DNA of 64,000 bases from Acidianus brierleyi (lineage in GTDB: Archaea > Thermoproteota > Thermoprotei_A > Sulfolobales > Sulfolobaceae): the NCBI RefSeq assembly GCF_003201835.2, contig NZ_CP029289.2, positions 434,001 to 498,000 of the forward strand, given 5' to 3'. Made by a program: the position numbers and the translations under genes. The notes under the pieces were generated by a model. It did not search any database. It was given only the letters and a program-made list of their open reading frames with translations, and had not been told where the DNA came from. This document shows positions 18,839-26,942 of this stretch, piece by piece (the first letter of the stretch is position 1; each line of letters opens with the position of its first letter).

Positions 18839-19023
18839 GAAGTACTAAAATAATCATAGTGCTTATTAATAAAATTTATTGTTTTTATCAAATAAAAATA
18901 TTAATAAGAAATTAAACTAGACCGTTTTAATTAAGGCATTACCAAGTTAAAGTTTAACCAGCAACAATGGAGAACGAATTAACAAAAAGTTTAATGCTTA
19001 TTTTTGTATACTAATTATCAGTA

Positions 19024-19401
19024 ATGAGTATTAATATAAGTGCAGAGATATATTATAACGAGGCTGAGGAGCTCTTATCTAAGGGTGATCTTGTTCAAGC
19101 TAGTGAGAAGTATTATAAGGCTGCTGAGGAGTCAGTAAAGCTTCTGGTTTTTGAAAACAATCTTAAAGACATAATAAAGGAATCTGAAGAATATGGATGG
19201 GATTCTAAGACCTTAAATGATGCAGTAACTGAATTATCTTACAAGCTAGGAGATAATCTAATAGACTTGTGGGCATCTGCAGTAACATTATTTACAAGTA
19301 GAAAATACTTAGATAAAGATTTAATAGAAAATTATAAGAAGGATGTTAAGACGTTGGTTGAGAAAGCCAAACAAAGCTTTCATCTTAAGGTTGTTGAATG
19401 A
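19024..19401 (+). CDS. PaREP1-family protein, copy 1
   Basis: A 125-aa, all-helical protein of the PaREP1/PaREP8 family of thermophilic crenarchaea, a HEPN-like helical-bundle group. The signature is the first helix pair: NEAEELLSKGDLVQASEKYY and KAAEESVKLLVFENNLKDI (about residues 12-50). The later part (WGWDSKTLNDAVTELSYKLGDNLIDLWASAVTLFTSRKYL) is typical. The function of the family is not established; members often come in clusters and vary between strains. The stop overlaps the start of copy 2. Bases 19060-19178 are identical to 19400-19518 in copy 2. Confidence 0.82.
   Translation: MSINISAEIYYNEAEELLSKGDLVQASEKYYKAAEESVKLLVFENNLKDIIKESEEYGWDSKTLNDAVTELSYKLGDNLIDLWASAVTLFTSRKYLDKDLIENYKKDVKTLVEKAKQSFHLKVVE
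19060..19178 (+). repeat. 119-nt direct repeat, copy A (within PaREP1 copy 1)
   Basis: Begins GAGGCTGAGGAGCTCTTATC and ends GACATAATAAA. I compared it base by base with 19400-19518 and found no difference, so the offset is exactly 340 bp. Silent sites are conserved too, while the flanking coding sequence of the two genes is not similar at that level. Confidence 0.95.
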
Positions 19402-19726
19402 GGCTGAGGAGCTCTTATCTAAGGGTGATCTTGTTCAAGCTAGTGAGAAGTATTATAAGGCTGCTGAGGAGTCAGTAAAGCTTCTGGTTTTTGAAAACAA
19501 TCTTAAAGACATAATAAAAACCATTGAAAATAGAGGAAGGTGGGAAAGTGAAGACTTATTTAAATCTTGTAAACTATTAAGATTTAAAAATAGTGAAATA
19601 TTGAGATTTTGGACTAGCGCCTGGACTCTTCATGTAGAAGGATTTCATGAGCTGAGCTTAAGCGAGAAAGAAATTAGAAAACTAAAGGAGGACGTAAAAA
19701 GGCTAGTTTCTTTCACCATTAGTTAG
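19394..19726 (+). CDS. PaREP1-family protein, copy 2
   Basis: About 110 aa, same fold as copy 1. The most likely start is TTG at 19394 (LNEAEELLSKGD, matching copy 1's module), overlapping copy 1's stop by 8 bp and preceded by AAGG; an in-frame start further upstream (19343) lies inside copy 1 and is less likely. Residues 3-42 are identical in DNA to copy 1, but the rest (RGRWESEDLFKSCKLLRFKN, then SEILRFWTSAWTLHVEGFHE) is clearly different. The pair is probably cotranscribed. Function unknown. Confidence 0.75.
   Translation: MNEAEELLSKGDLVQASEKYYKAAEESVKLLVFENNLKDIIKTIENRGRWESEDLFKSCKLLRFKNSEILRFWTSAWTLHVEGFHELSLSEKEIRKLKEDVKRLVSFTIS
19400..19518 (+). repeat. 119-nt direct repeat, copy B (within PaREP1 copy 2)
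   Basis: Second copy of the repeat at 19060-19178, identical over its whole length. It starts right at the junction between the stop of copy 1 and the body of copy 2, suggesting unequal recombination or gene conversion. Confidence 0.95.
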
Positions 19727-19744
19727 ATTTTTTGCCAAATTTTT

Positions 19745-19956
19745 TAGAAAGTAAAGTTTGTATTCGTTCTAAACTTAAACCTATCAATACTGAGCTAACA
19801 ACAAATCCTTCTTGAGCGGTGTTTAATGAGATTGTATTTTGATGAAAAGAATAGCACCAGAAATCACTCCAGTATCGTATCCAAATAACAAACTACCTAT
19901 TGCTGTAATTACTGTAGCTATTATAATGAATTTATCTTCCTTACTCTCAGAGGCAT
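19745..19956 (-). pseudogene. N-terminal remnant of an MFS sugar porter
   Basis: On the minus strand one frame reads KFIIIATVITAIGSLLFGYD then TGVISGAILFIK and ends at a stop; the next frame continues ISLNTAQEGFVVSSVLIGLS. Together these are the first membrane helix, the FGYDTGVISGA motif and TM2 of the sugar-porter family, joined by one frameshift. Nothing after TM2 is recognisable and there is no room for the other ten helices, so this is a dead fragment. It fills most of the 446-bp gap between the PaREP1 pair and the SDR gene; the rest (19957-20172) shows only AT-rich sequence and a promoter. Confidence 0.8.
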
Positions 19957-20172
19957 ACTACAGATATAATATTCTAGTTAATAACTATTTCCTAGAAATA
20001 ATGTAATATCTAAACCTTTAAAATTAATACTTAGCATATAAATTTAATTAATATTATAATTTTTATATTAATTGGAAAACTCAGAATTGAAACTATTCAC
20101 AAACGAATTTCTGGACTTTCAGTAAAACTGAGACTATTTTTAGTTTTTAACTTACTTTCCTAATATCAAGTT

Positions 20173-21108
20173 ATGAATTACTTAGTTCTAGGTTTAGGGT
20201 TTGTAGCTACTCATGTAGCAGAATTTTTATCAAATTATGGAAATGTTACCGTTACTTATAGGAATTTAAATCCAGTAAAAGAGATTTATATGGATTTATT
20301 AAAGGAAAAGCACGTGAACATAATAAAGTTAGATCCACTAATAGACGATATTGGAAAATATATCGCACAATCTGATACCATCATTAATTTAATAGGAGAA
20401 ATCTCTGGTTCTGAAGAAGCATTAAGAAGGGCTAATGTAGAAGTTCCAAGATTATTATCTAAGACAATATCTGAGATTAATCCCAATGCTACTTTAATTC
20501 ATTTAAGTGGTCTCCCTGGAGTTACTGGTAATAATGTTAAGCCAGAAACATCTCATTGTGAAGGGATAAATCCTATTACTCTATTCGAGAAAACAAAATG
20601 TGAAGGAGAAAGAGTTCTTAAAAATAATGCGAAATTTAATCTTGCAATATTAAGACCTAGTTTAATTTACGGTAAATATGGTGCTCATATTCAATTTATT
20701 ACGATGTATAGATTTGCTAAAATGGGTTTTGTTCCATCATTAGGATTTAGGTTTTCGGTAATAAGCGCTAACGCCTTATCAAGAATAATCAAAAACTTGA
20801 GTGAAGCTAAGCCTAAATTTACATATTTTTATGTAACAGAATGCGAGCCAATTAGGATTGACGTCTTTTTTGAAATTATGGCGAAGACGCTCGGCAAAGG
20901 ATATATCAAAGTACCTATACCTAAATTTTTAGCTAAGGCTTATCTTCCATCAGATATAAGGAATCTTCTAAAATATGACGGAACAACTTTCGATTGCAGT
21001 AAGGCTAAGGAATTTGCTGGTGATCTTAAATTTGATGAGAAAGAAGTAGAAGAGAACGCTAAGTTTTTACAATATCTAGATAAAAATAGAATTTTAATAC
21101 CTACTTAA
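20173..21108 (+). CDS. NDUFA9-like atypical SDR (NAD-dependent epimerase family)
   Basis: A 311-aa Rossmann protein. The N-terminal nucleotide site is visible (LVLGLGFVATHVAEFL, a GxGxxxxH variant of GxxGxxG), then SDTIINLIGEISGS near 70 and a late-Rossmann segment FNLAILRPSLIYGKYGAHIQ. The extended SDR YxxxK motif is changed: the region reads PITLFEKTKCEGERVLK, with Phe-x-x-Thr-Lys instead of Tyr. This points to the atypical, NDUFA9-like group, which bind NAD(P)H without being ordinary epimerases. Archaeal members may act with quinones, lipids or complex I; the true role is unknown. It overlaps the convergent nucleotidyltransferase gene by 8 bp. Confidence 0.75.
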   Translation: MNYLVLGLGFVATHVAEFLSNYGNVTVTYRNLNPVKEIYMDLLKEKHVNIIKLDPLIDDIGKYIAQSDTIINLIGEISGSEEALRRANVEVPRLLSKTISEINPNATLIHLSGLPGVTGNNVKPETSHCEGINPITLFEKTKCEGERVLKNNAKFNLAILRPSLIYGKYGAHIQFITMYRFAKMGFVPSLGFRFSVISANALSRIIKNLSEAKPKFTYFYVTECEPIRIDVFFEIMAKTLGKGYIKVPIPKFLAKAYLPSDIRNLLKYDGTTFDCSKAKEFAGDLKFDEKEVEENAKFLQYLDKNRILIPT

Positions 21109-21397
21109 AAATTTTTAATCCATCATAAAGTACTTTTTTATATTCCAACATTTTCCTTATAATTGGATCTTCTAACTTATCTGTAGTTAATACCAAAATA
21201 TCCGCTGAAAAACCTCTTTTCATAGCATATAATTTACTTGCTTCTTCTGCACTATCTTTAACTTTATCTAGGAAAATCATAATGTCGTAATCGCTTGATT
21301 CCCAAAAGTCTCCCCTAGCTCTAGATCCGAAAAGCGCAATGGAGACTTTTCCGTTATAATATTTTATAATCTCATTTATAAAATCCTCAAACCTCAT
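21101..21397 (-). CDS. MNT-type minimal nucleotidyltransferase (antitoxin-like)
   Basis: A 98-aa protein with the polymerase-beta-like nucleotidyltransferase motif: ALFGSRARGDFWESSDYDIMIFL, i.e. GSRARG followed by the DxD-type Asp pair. Minimal nucleotidyltransferases of this size are common in archaea next to HEPN genes; some well-studied ones are antitoxins that modify the HEPN toxin with AMP. The HEPN partner is the next gene, but it is divergent across a 34-bp gap rather than in one operon. Function as an antitoxin is inferred from the pairing. Confidence 0.85.
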   Translation of the reverse strand: MRFEDFINEIIKYYNGKVSIALFGSRARGDFWESSDYDIMIFLDKVKDSAEEASKLYAMKRGFSADILVLTTDKLEDPIIRKMLEYKKVLYDGLKIFK

Positions 21398-21431
21398 TAT
21401 GTTTAAATTATAGTATTTTTATTAAAAAACT
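21398..21431. promoter_or_regulatory. shared 34-bp divergent promoter of the MNT and HEPN genes
   Basis: Only 34 bp separate the two start codons. TTTAAATTATA (about 21402-21412) can serve the HEPN gene and the A/T tract near 21415-21426, read on the other strand, the MNT gene. The two promoter elements must overlap or exclude each other, so transcription of one gene may compete with the other. Confidence 0.5.
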
Positions 21432-21806
21432 ATGGTTGAAAAGTTTTGGTTTGAAAAGAGTAAAGAATTTCTTGAAATAGCAAAAAAACTTCTGAATGAT
21501 GGATATTTTTGGTATGCTTGTTTTAGTAGCCAACAAAGTGTAGAGTTCGCGCTTAAGGGAATTCTAGTTAAATATAAGGGAAGTTTTCCTTTTACTCATG
21601 ATTTAGGAGAAATAATGGAAAAGATTGAAAATGAACTATCTATAAATGTTCCAGAAAATATTATGCATAATTGCGATTTTTTAACTCCTCATTATACAAT
21701 GTCAAGATATTCTCAATTTACTGAATATAATAAAAGAAAGGCAGAAGAGTGCATAAGTTCAGCCATGGAAATTTTAGAGTGGCTAAAGAAAAATTTTAGT
21801 ATATAA
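21432..21806 (+). CDS. HEPN-domain protein
   Basis: A 124-aa helical HEPN protein (PF05168-like): FWFEKSKEFLEIAKKLLNDG, YWYACFSSQQSVEFALKGIL, and the family's KYKGSFPFTHDLGEIM segment (residues about 58-75), then a long C-terminal helix. HEPN proteins are often RNases using an R-x4-6-H motif; no such motif is clear here, so activity cannot be claimed. It pairs with the MNT gene at 21101-21397, as in MNT/HEPN toxin-antitoxin systems. Leaderless ATG. Confidence 0.85.
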   Translation: MVEKFWFEKSKEFLEIAKKLLNDGYFWYACFSSQQSVEFALKGILVKYKGSFPFTHDLGEIMEKIENELSINVPENIMHNCDFLTPHYTMSRYSQFTEYNKRKAEECISSAMEILEWLKKNFSI

Positions 21807-21841
21807 ATACGCTTTTTTAATTCTTTATACTCTCTTTTTTT

Positions 21842-23149
21842 GTGGAAGAAGTAAGTTTTGCGCAAGCTATAGCTGTAGGACTAGGTGCTATAATAGGTGC
21901 AGGAATTTTTGTATTGAGCGGAACAGCAATATCATTAGCAGGTTCCTTATCTTTGATTGCATTTCTCTTCATAGGATTAATGAGTGTATTGATAGCAACA
22001 CAATTAGGTGAGTTGAGTACTATTTTTCCTCATGCTAAAGGTTCAACGTATTCTTATGCATTTGAAGCTTTCGGGTATGAATTAGGATTTTTAACTGGAA
22101 TAATGGTTTACTTTAGTTTTTCAACTTCTATAGCAGCCGTCGCTGACGGTTTTGGTGCTTACATTGTTTCTATTCTTGGTTTAGGTAAGTCAATAGCGGT
22201 AATTTTCTCAATAATATTAATAATTATTTTAACAATTTTGAATATAGTAGGAATTCAAAAAGCTGCAGAAGCAGATTTTTTCCTTGTATTGATAAAATTA
22301 TCAATATTATCTATATTCATATTAGCAGCTTTCATAATAGCGTTTGGTCATTTCTCAATATCTCATTTTTATTCGTCACCAAATCAGATTGGGATTTTGC
22401 CATTCTTTTCTTCAAGTATAGCAATATTTTTTGCATACACTGGTTTTCAAGTTATAACGTCTTTTAGCGATAGGGTAAAAGGAGGACCTAATAATGCTGC
22501 CAAGGCAGTAGTGGTATCAGTTTTAATAAGCATGATATTTTATATTTTAGTAGCCTTCTCTTTAATTCTTCTTGTTCCTGCTAGTAGATTCAAAATAAAT
22601 GCTGATCCTTTATCTTTTGCTTTAGATTATGCACATGCTCCTTCATGGCTTCATATAATAGTTGACATAGGAGGAATGATTGCCACAACGTCTGCAAGTT
22701 TAGCAATGATTCTACTATCTGGAAGGACTCTTTACCAAATAGGTAAGGATATGAATTTTCCTTCTTTCATAATAAAATATAATCAATCCAAAGACGTAGC
22801 GCCTATTGCAACCATAATATCTTCATTTATAGCAATCGTATCTCTTTTTGCCGGAAACGTTTATATTGTAGCGTCAATAAGCAATTTTGGCCTTATTTTT
22901 TCTTTTCTAATTAGTTCTCTAGCTGTTTTTCATTTTAGAAGGAAAAAAATTATTGGTACATATAAAGTGCCATTTTATCCATATTCTGTCATATTGACTA
23001 TAATAATGCTAATGTTATTGTTAGTAGGATTTCCACGTGAATCTTTAGTAATAAATTCAAGTATAATGATTATTATAATCATTCTATCATATATACTTAA
23101 AGATTTAAGAGAAGAGAAGTTAAAAAATAACAAAATAAAGTATAATTAA
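21842..23149 (+). CDS. APC-family amino acid permease
   Basis: A 435-aa protein with about 12 helices and the APC N-terminal signature (AIAVGLGAIIGAGIFVLSG). Also visible: FFAYTGFQVITSFSDRVKGG in the TM6 region and GTYKVPFYPYSVILTI at the C-terminal side. It would import amino acids or amines with protons. GTG start at 21842, with a T-rich tract just before it. It is similar in length and plan to the permease at 12274-13551. It may be transcribed with the HEPN gene (35 bp apart) but no functional link is implied. Confidence 0.88.
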   Translation: MEEVSFAQAIAVGLGAIIGAGIFVLSGTAISLAGSLSLIAFLFIGLMSVLIATQLGELSTIFPHAKGSTYSYAFEAFGYELGFLTGIMVYFSFSTSIAAVADGFGAYIVSILGLGKSIAVIFSIILIIILTILNIVGIQKAAEADFFLVLIKLSILSIFILAAFIIAFGHFSISHFYSSPNQIGILPFFSSSIAIFFAYTGFQVITSFSDRVKGGPNNAAKAVVVSVLISMIFYILVAFSLILLVPASRFKINADPLSFALDYAHAPSWLHIIVDIGGMIATTSASLAMILLSGRTLYQIGKDMNFPSFIIKYNQSKDVAPIATIISSFIAIVSLFAGNVYIVASISNFGLIFSFLISSLAVFHFRRKKIIGTYKVPFYPYSVILTIIMLMLLLVGFPRESLVINSSIMIIIIILSYILKDLREEKLKNNKIKYN

Positions 23150-23267
23150 TAAATATTAAAATTAAGAGTTTAAACAGAAAAATTCATTAACATTCTAAAT
23201 AGTAATAAAATATTCCTTAAACAAGATATATTATAAATATTTTTTAAAAACATTATATAAAGAAAAA

Positions 23268-24140
23268 TTACTTTTTAATCAGACCTTTAATTTGTTCCCA
23301 CATTTCATCTACATAATCTTGAAGTTTCTTTATATCTTCTGCAGATAATTTGGCAAATCTTCCTTGATACTTAATGTAGGATTCTACAGGTTTTCTTTTA
23401 TCTTTATCTATTAGCACTTTACTTATACTAGTTAATCTGAATTCTCCATTTTCTATTTCGTACAATGGCCATATTCCAGTTTCAACTGCTAATTTAGCTA
23501 TTTCTATCGTTAAGCTAGAATCATATCTCCAACCTGGAGGACAAGGAGATAGTAAGTGAATATATCTAAATCCTTTAATTTCCTTAGCTTTCTTGACTTT
23601 ATTCTGATAATCAAAAATATATGCTACAGATGCAGTAGCTACATAAGGTACATTATGTTCTGCAACTATCATTGGTAAAGGTTTTTTAAATTCTCTTTTA
23701 CCAGAAGGTGTTGTAGTAGTCCATGCCCCATAAGGGGTTAGTCCAGATCTTTGTATTCCAGTATTCATATAAGCTTCATTATCATAGCATACGTAAATTA
23801 TATCCTCATTTCTTTCTGCGGCACCACTTAGTGATGCGAAACCTATATCTCCAGTACCCCCATCTCCAGCCCAAACAACTACTGAATAGTCTTTTTCACC
23901 TTTACTTCTTAACGATGCAGAAATTCCTGAGGCTATAGCCGGAGATGCTGCAAAAGCACTATGTACTACTGGAACAGTTGAAGGCATACCAGTAGTATCT
24001 CCCATTATTACCGTGGTGCATGAAGCAGGAACAACTAAGACTGTCTTTTTACCTGTAACCTCTAATAAGGCATCTAATTCTTTAGGAATAGGACAACCTG
24101 GACACGCTGCGTTTCCTCTTAAGAATTTCATAATAACCAC
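23268..24140 (-). CDS. porB: 2-oxoacid (pyruvate):ferredoxin oxidoreductase, beta subunit
   Basis: A 290-aa TPP-binding subunit. The TPP motif is clear: VVWAGDGGTGDIGFASLSGA, then the Asn-containing end CYDNEAYMNTGIQ. The Cys residues that hold a proximal [4Fe-4S] cluster are present (ACPGCPIP near residue 13, PASC near 40, LLSPCPPGW near 200). With the other three subunits it decarboxylates pyruvate or another 2-oxoacid to acyl-CoA, reducing ferredoxin. Last gene of a gamma-delta-alpha-beta operon; overlaps porA by 13 bp. Pyruvate is the likely substrate, but related 2-oxoacids cannot be excluded. Confidence 0.9.
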   Translation of the reverse strand: MVIMKFLRGNAACPGCPIPKELDALLEVTGKKTVLVVPASCTTVIMGDTTGMPSTVPVVHSAFAASPAIASGISASLRSKGEKDYSVVVWAGDGGTGDIGFASLSGAAERNEDIIYVCYDNEAYMNTGIQRSGLTPYGAWTTTTPSGKREFKKPLPMIVAEHNVPYVATASVAYIFDYQNKVKKAKEIKGFRYIHLLSPCPPGWRYDSSLTIEIAKLAVETGIWPLYEIENGEFRLTSISKVLIDKDKRKPVESYIKYQGRFAKLSAEDIKKLQDYVDEMWEQIKGLIKK

Positions 24141-25285
24141 CTCTCATTTTCAAGTTTTCCTTCAATCATATCTTCAGTTATTTTTTGAATTTCCATCGGT
24201 CTTACATCTTTTCCTCCTAATCCTGCTATTACATTATATATGGGAGTATCTAATCCGTATGCATTTGCCCTCGTTTCTATCCCTAAAACTCCGCCCGATC
24301 CAAAAGAATACGCTCTATCAAAAACTAAAGCTCCTTTTCTTCCCTTTAATATATCGTTCACTTCCTCCTTAGGGAATGGTCTGAAAACTCTTATTTTGAG
24401 TAACCCTACTTTTTTACCTTCATTTCTCATTCTATTTACTGCTACTCTGATATCACCTACCCATGCTCCCATTGCAATTAAAAGAAACTCAGCATCGTCG
24501 CACATATAACATTCGGTTAGGCCATATTGGTTCCTTCCAGAAATGTCTTCATATTCTTTAGCCACTTCCTTTATTACATTCTTTGATCTTTCCATTGCTT
24601 GCATAGCCTTATATCTAAATTCAATATACTTATCTGGAGTAGCTATAGGTCCAACACCTAATGGATTATCAAAGTCAATAAGATTAAACTGTCTAGGTGG
24701 AATAAATGAATCAACTACATTATCTGGTAACGTTTCTACTCTTTCCATTGTATGCGTTAAAATAAATCCATCAAACCCCATCATTACTGGTAAAACAACT
24801 CTTTTATCTTCTGATATTTTGAAAGCTTGTAATGTCATGTCATAAGCATCTTGGACATTCTCAGCCATCATTTGTATCCATATCGCGTCCCTCTTACTTA
24901 CAAAATCTTGATGGTCATCCCAAATAGACCAAGGAGATGCAATAGCTCTAGTAGCTATTGCTGCAACTATTGGAGCCCTTTGTCCGCCTACCCAGTATAT
25001 CATCTCAGTCATGTAAAGTAAGCCTTGAGAGGAAGTAGCAGTGAAAACTCTTGATCCACTTACTGCGGCACCATATATAGATGCCATTGCAGAATGCTCA
25101 CTTTCAACTTTAATCATTTCGGCTTTTAATTCTCCTTTATCTACATACTCTGATAATTTTTCTAACATTGTAGTTTGAGGCGTTATAGGATATACTGCCA
25201 GAACTTGAGGTTTAGCTTGCTTTACAGCATAAGCCACTGCATGATTTCCTACTAAAGCCAATACTTTTCCTCTTACTACTTGCAC
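24128..25285 (-). CDS. porA: 2-oxoacid (pyruvate):ferredoxin oxidoreductase, alpha subunit
   Basis: A 385-aa alpha subunit, normal length. Visible: GNHAVAYAVKQAKPQVLAVY and PITPQTTMLEKLSEYVDKG at the N-terminus (the YPITPxT motif of the pyrimidine-binding domain), ESEHSAMASIYGAAVSGSRV, and TSSQGLLYMTEMIYWVGGQR. It makes the active site at the interface with PorB. One base lies between the end of porD and its start; the end overlaps porB. The operon order gamma-delta-alpha-beta is standard for four-subunit archaeal enzymes. Confidence 0.92.
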   Translation of the reverse strand: MQVVRGKVLALVGNHAVAYAVKQAKPQVLAVYPITPQTTMLEKLSEYVDKGELKAEMIKVESEHSAMASIYGAAVSGSRVFTATSSQGLLYMTEMIYWVGGQRAPIVAAIATRAIASPWSIWDDHQDFVSKRDAIWIQMMAENVQDAYDMTLQAFKISEDKRVVLPVMMGFDGFILTHTMERVETLPDNVVDSFIPPRQFNLIDFDNPLGVGPIATPDKYIEFRYKAMQAMERSKNVIKEVAKEYEDISGRNQYGLTECYMCDDAEFLLIAMGAWVGDIRVAVNRMRNEGKKVGLLKIRVFRPFPKEEVNDILKGRKGALVFDRAYSFGSGGVLGIETRANAYGLDTPIYNVIAGLGGKDVRPMEIQKITEDMIEGKLENERWLL

Positions 25286-25286
25286 T

Positions 25287-25544
25287 TCATTTCACCTCTG
25301 GTATCATATTTATGGCTTTTGTTGGACATACTTGTGCACATACTCCACATCCCTTACAATAATCATAGTCAATTCTTGGGTAGAGATTATTTTCTTGATC
25401 TATAGTATTTTCAACACAATACAAAATGCATAATCTACATCTAGTACATTTACTAAAGTCTATTACTGGTCTAATTACTCTCCAATAACCTGTAAGTCCT
25501 GCAGATCCTTTTTTAGGAGAAGCTAAAGGAAACTCATCACTCAA
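25287..25544 (-). CDS. porD: 2-oxoacid:ferredoxin oxidoreductase, delta (ferredoxin) subunit
   Basis: An 85-aa protein with two [4Fe-4S] motifs: CTRCRLCILYCVE (residues about 33-45) and CKGCGVCAQVCPTKAI (about 63-78). It carries electrons from the catalytic core to free ferredoxin. Overlaps the end of porG by 8 bp, which implies translational coupling. Confidence 0.93.
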   Translation of the reverse strand: MSDEFPLASPKKGSAGLTGYWRVIRPVIDFSKCTRCRLCILYCVENTIDQENNLYPRIDYDYCKGCGVCAQVCPTKAINMIPEVK

Positions 25545-26079
25545 GTTTTTTCACCTCATTGAAACCTAATTTCACTGCTTCCGCATTAAGTTCACTTAGT
25601 TTTCCTTCAAATTCTTCCTCTGCAGCTTCTTCTACTTCATCTCTATTTAGAATGTCCGTTATTTTAGCTATAGCTCCTACCATGGCAGTATTTACAACTG
25701 CCCAACCTGCTATTACTAGACCTAATTGCGTAGCTATCTTTGTAGCATCTAATACGTAGGTGTTTTTCCAAATCTTCTTGGGATTGCTTGAGTTAATAAC
25801 TACTATCCCAGTATTTTTTATACCTTCTAGCATATTTTCCAAGTTAATTAGCGAAGGATCGAAAATTGCTATTATATCTGGATTATATACTCTCCTATGC
25901 ATAAAGATAGGTTCTTTGGACACTCTTACTTCTGAAGTAACAGGAGCTCCTCTCCTTTCTCCACCATAGAAAGGAATAGATTGACCGTAAATTCCTTCTT
26001 TAATTGCAGCAGAAACAAGTAATTCACCAGCAGTGACTACTCCTTGTCCTCCTCTTCCTTTAAGAGAAATTTCCAACAT
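25537..26079 (-). CDS. porG: 2-oxoacid:ferredoxin oxidoreductase, gamma subunit
   Basis: A 180-aa gamma subunit with the classic start LKGRGGQGVVTAGELL, the RGAPVTSEVRVSKEPI motif, and VVINSSNPKKIWKNTYVLDA further on. First gene of the operon; an A/T-rich element near 26110-26125 (minus strand) is its likely promoter. Confidence 0.93.
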   Translation of the reverse strand: MLEISLKGRGGQGVVTAGELLVSAAIKEGIYGQSIPFYGGERRGAPVTSEVRVSKEPIFMHRRVYNPDIIAIFDPSLINLENMLEGIKNTGIVVINSSNPKKIWKNTYVLDATKIATQLGLVIAGWAVVNTAMVGAIAKITDILNRDEVEEAAEEEFEGKLSELNAEAVKLGFNEVKKLE

Positions 26080-26467
26080 TAATATATATTTGTCTTCATA
26101 AGGAAAAAGTATTGCTTATAATTAAAAAACGTAAAAATGTTTAACCATGTTAATTTGCTGTAAGAATAAAATATAGATAAATAAATCTTTTAAAAAGATA
26201 TATTCCGTTTATTGATTATATATTAAGTACAAAATATAGGATATAAAAGATCTATAATATACAGTGTATAGCAATGTGTATGTTTTATTATAATATGATG
26301 TTTTGTTCATATATTTTAGTTTATAAGACCTTAAGTATCATAATTTTTTAATTATCTTGATGAAGTGAATGTAAACTTTTAACGTTAAATCTAACATAAG
26401 CCATCGTAATAAACTTTAAAAGAGTTAAGGATTAAAAAAGAATTGACTTAACTTATTACCAAAAATT

Positions 26468-26498
26468 GAGCAGAACTATTTTATTGTTTTTTCTGCTC
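26468..26498 (-). terminator. hairpin after the small minus-strand frame
   Basis: Perfect 8-bp inverted repeat GAGCAGAA (26468-26475) and TTCTGCTC (26491-26498), loop of 15 nt. On the minus strand it overlaps the end of the small frame and is followed by AATTTTTGG, so it could act as a terminator or protect a small RNA's 3' end. Confidence 0.45.
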
Positions 26499-26534
26499 AG
26501 ATCCTTGAGCTTGTTTCTTCTGTTTCTTTGCCAT
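26481..26534 (-). CDS. candidate 17-residue Lys/Gln-rich small protein
   Basis: On the minus strand ATG at 26534 opens a 17-codon frame (MAKKQKKQAQGSEQKKQ). A good TATA-like box (TTTTTAAATATT, about 26566-26577) lies upstream, allowing a short leader of about 20 nt. The frame is followed by a hairpin and a T-tract. The composition, short and highly basic, recalls small nucleic-acid or ribosome-associated peptides, but I do not recognise it. It could equally be chance coding inside a small RNA. Confidence 0.35.
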   Translation of the reverse strand: MAKKQKKQAQGSEQKKQ

Positions 26535-26942
26535 TTTAGCTCTAATTAAAGAGAGGTACGATATTAATATTTAAAAATTCCTCTTATGATTGATGTTAAA
26601 TAGTTATGTAAATAGTGTATGGGACCATTAAATTTAGTTAGAATAATAATCTTGATCTATTAAAAAGTAATAGAATCTATCACTAACATATCTTAAATAG
26701 AGTTTAATTTTCTTAAGAGGGAGAATATATTTTTTTAAGGGTACTTAATCTAGTCTCACCTAAAAATACTATGTAGAGAACAATATAATATATATAATTA
26801 TAGATTATATGAATAATCTATTAAAAAGAAATATTTTTGGATAATATTTTCTAGCGATCACTTCAATAGAGAGTTGAAAATGTATATAGATTATAGAAAG
26901 AATATACTAAAAACTTATTATTTTACTTTCTAATACATCGTT

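Larger units (their letters stand above)
26080..26942. other. 863-bp AT-rich intergenic region
   Basis: Lies between the divergent por operon and the polyphosphate-linked operon. It holds the two promoters and, near 26468-26580 on the minus strand, a small transcription-unit-like block (TATA box, 17-codon frame, hairpin and T-tract) listed separately. I see no other coding frame, tRNA or known RNA. Confidence 0.5.

Noticed and set aside
17040..19730. CRISPR-like repeats
   Set aside because: The only repeat is a two-copy coding duplication; no spacer pattern.
24013..24372. 119-codon plus-strand frame over porB/porA
   Set aside because: Antisense to well-conserved subunits with intact motifs.
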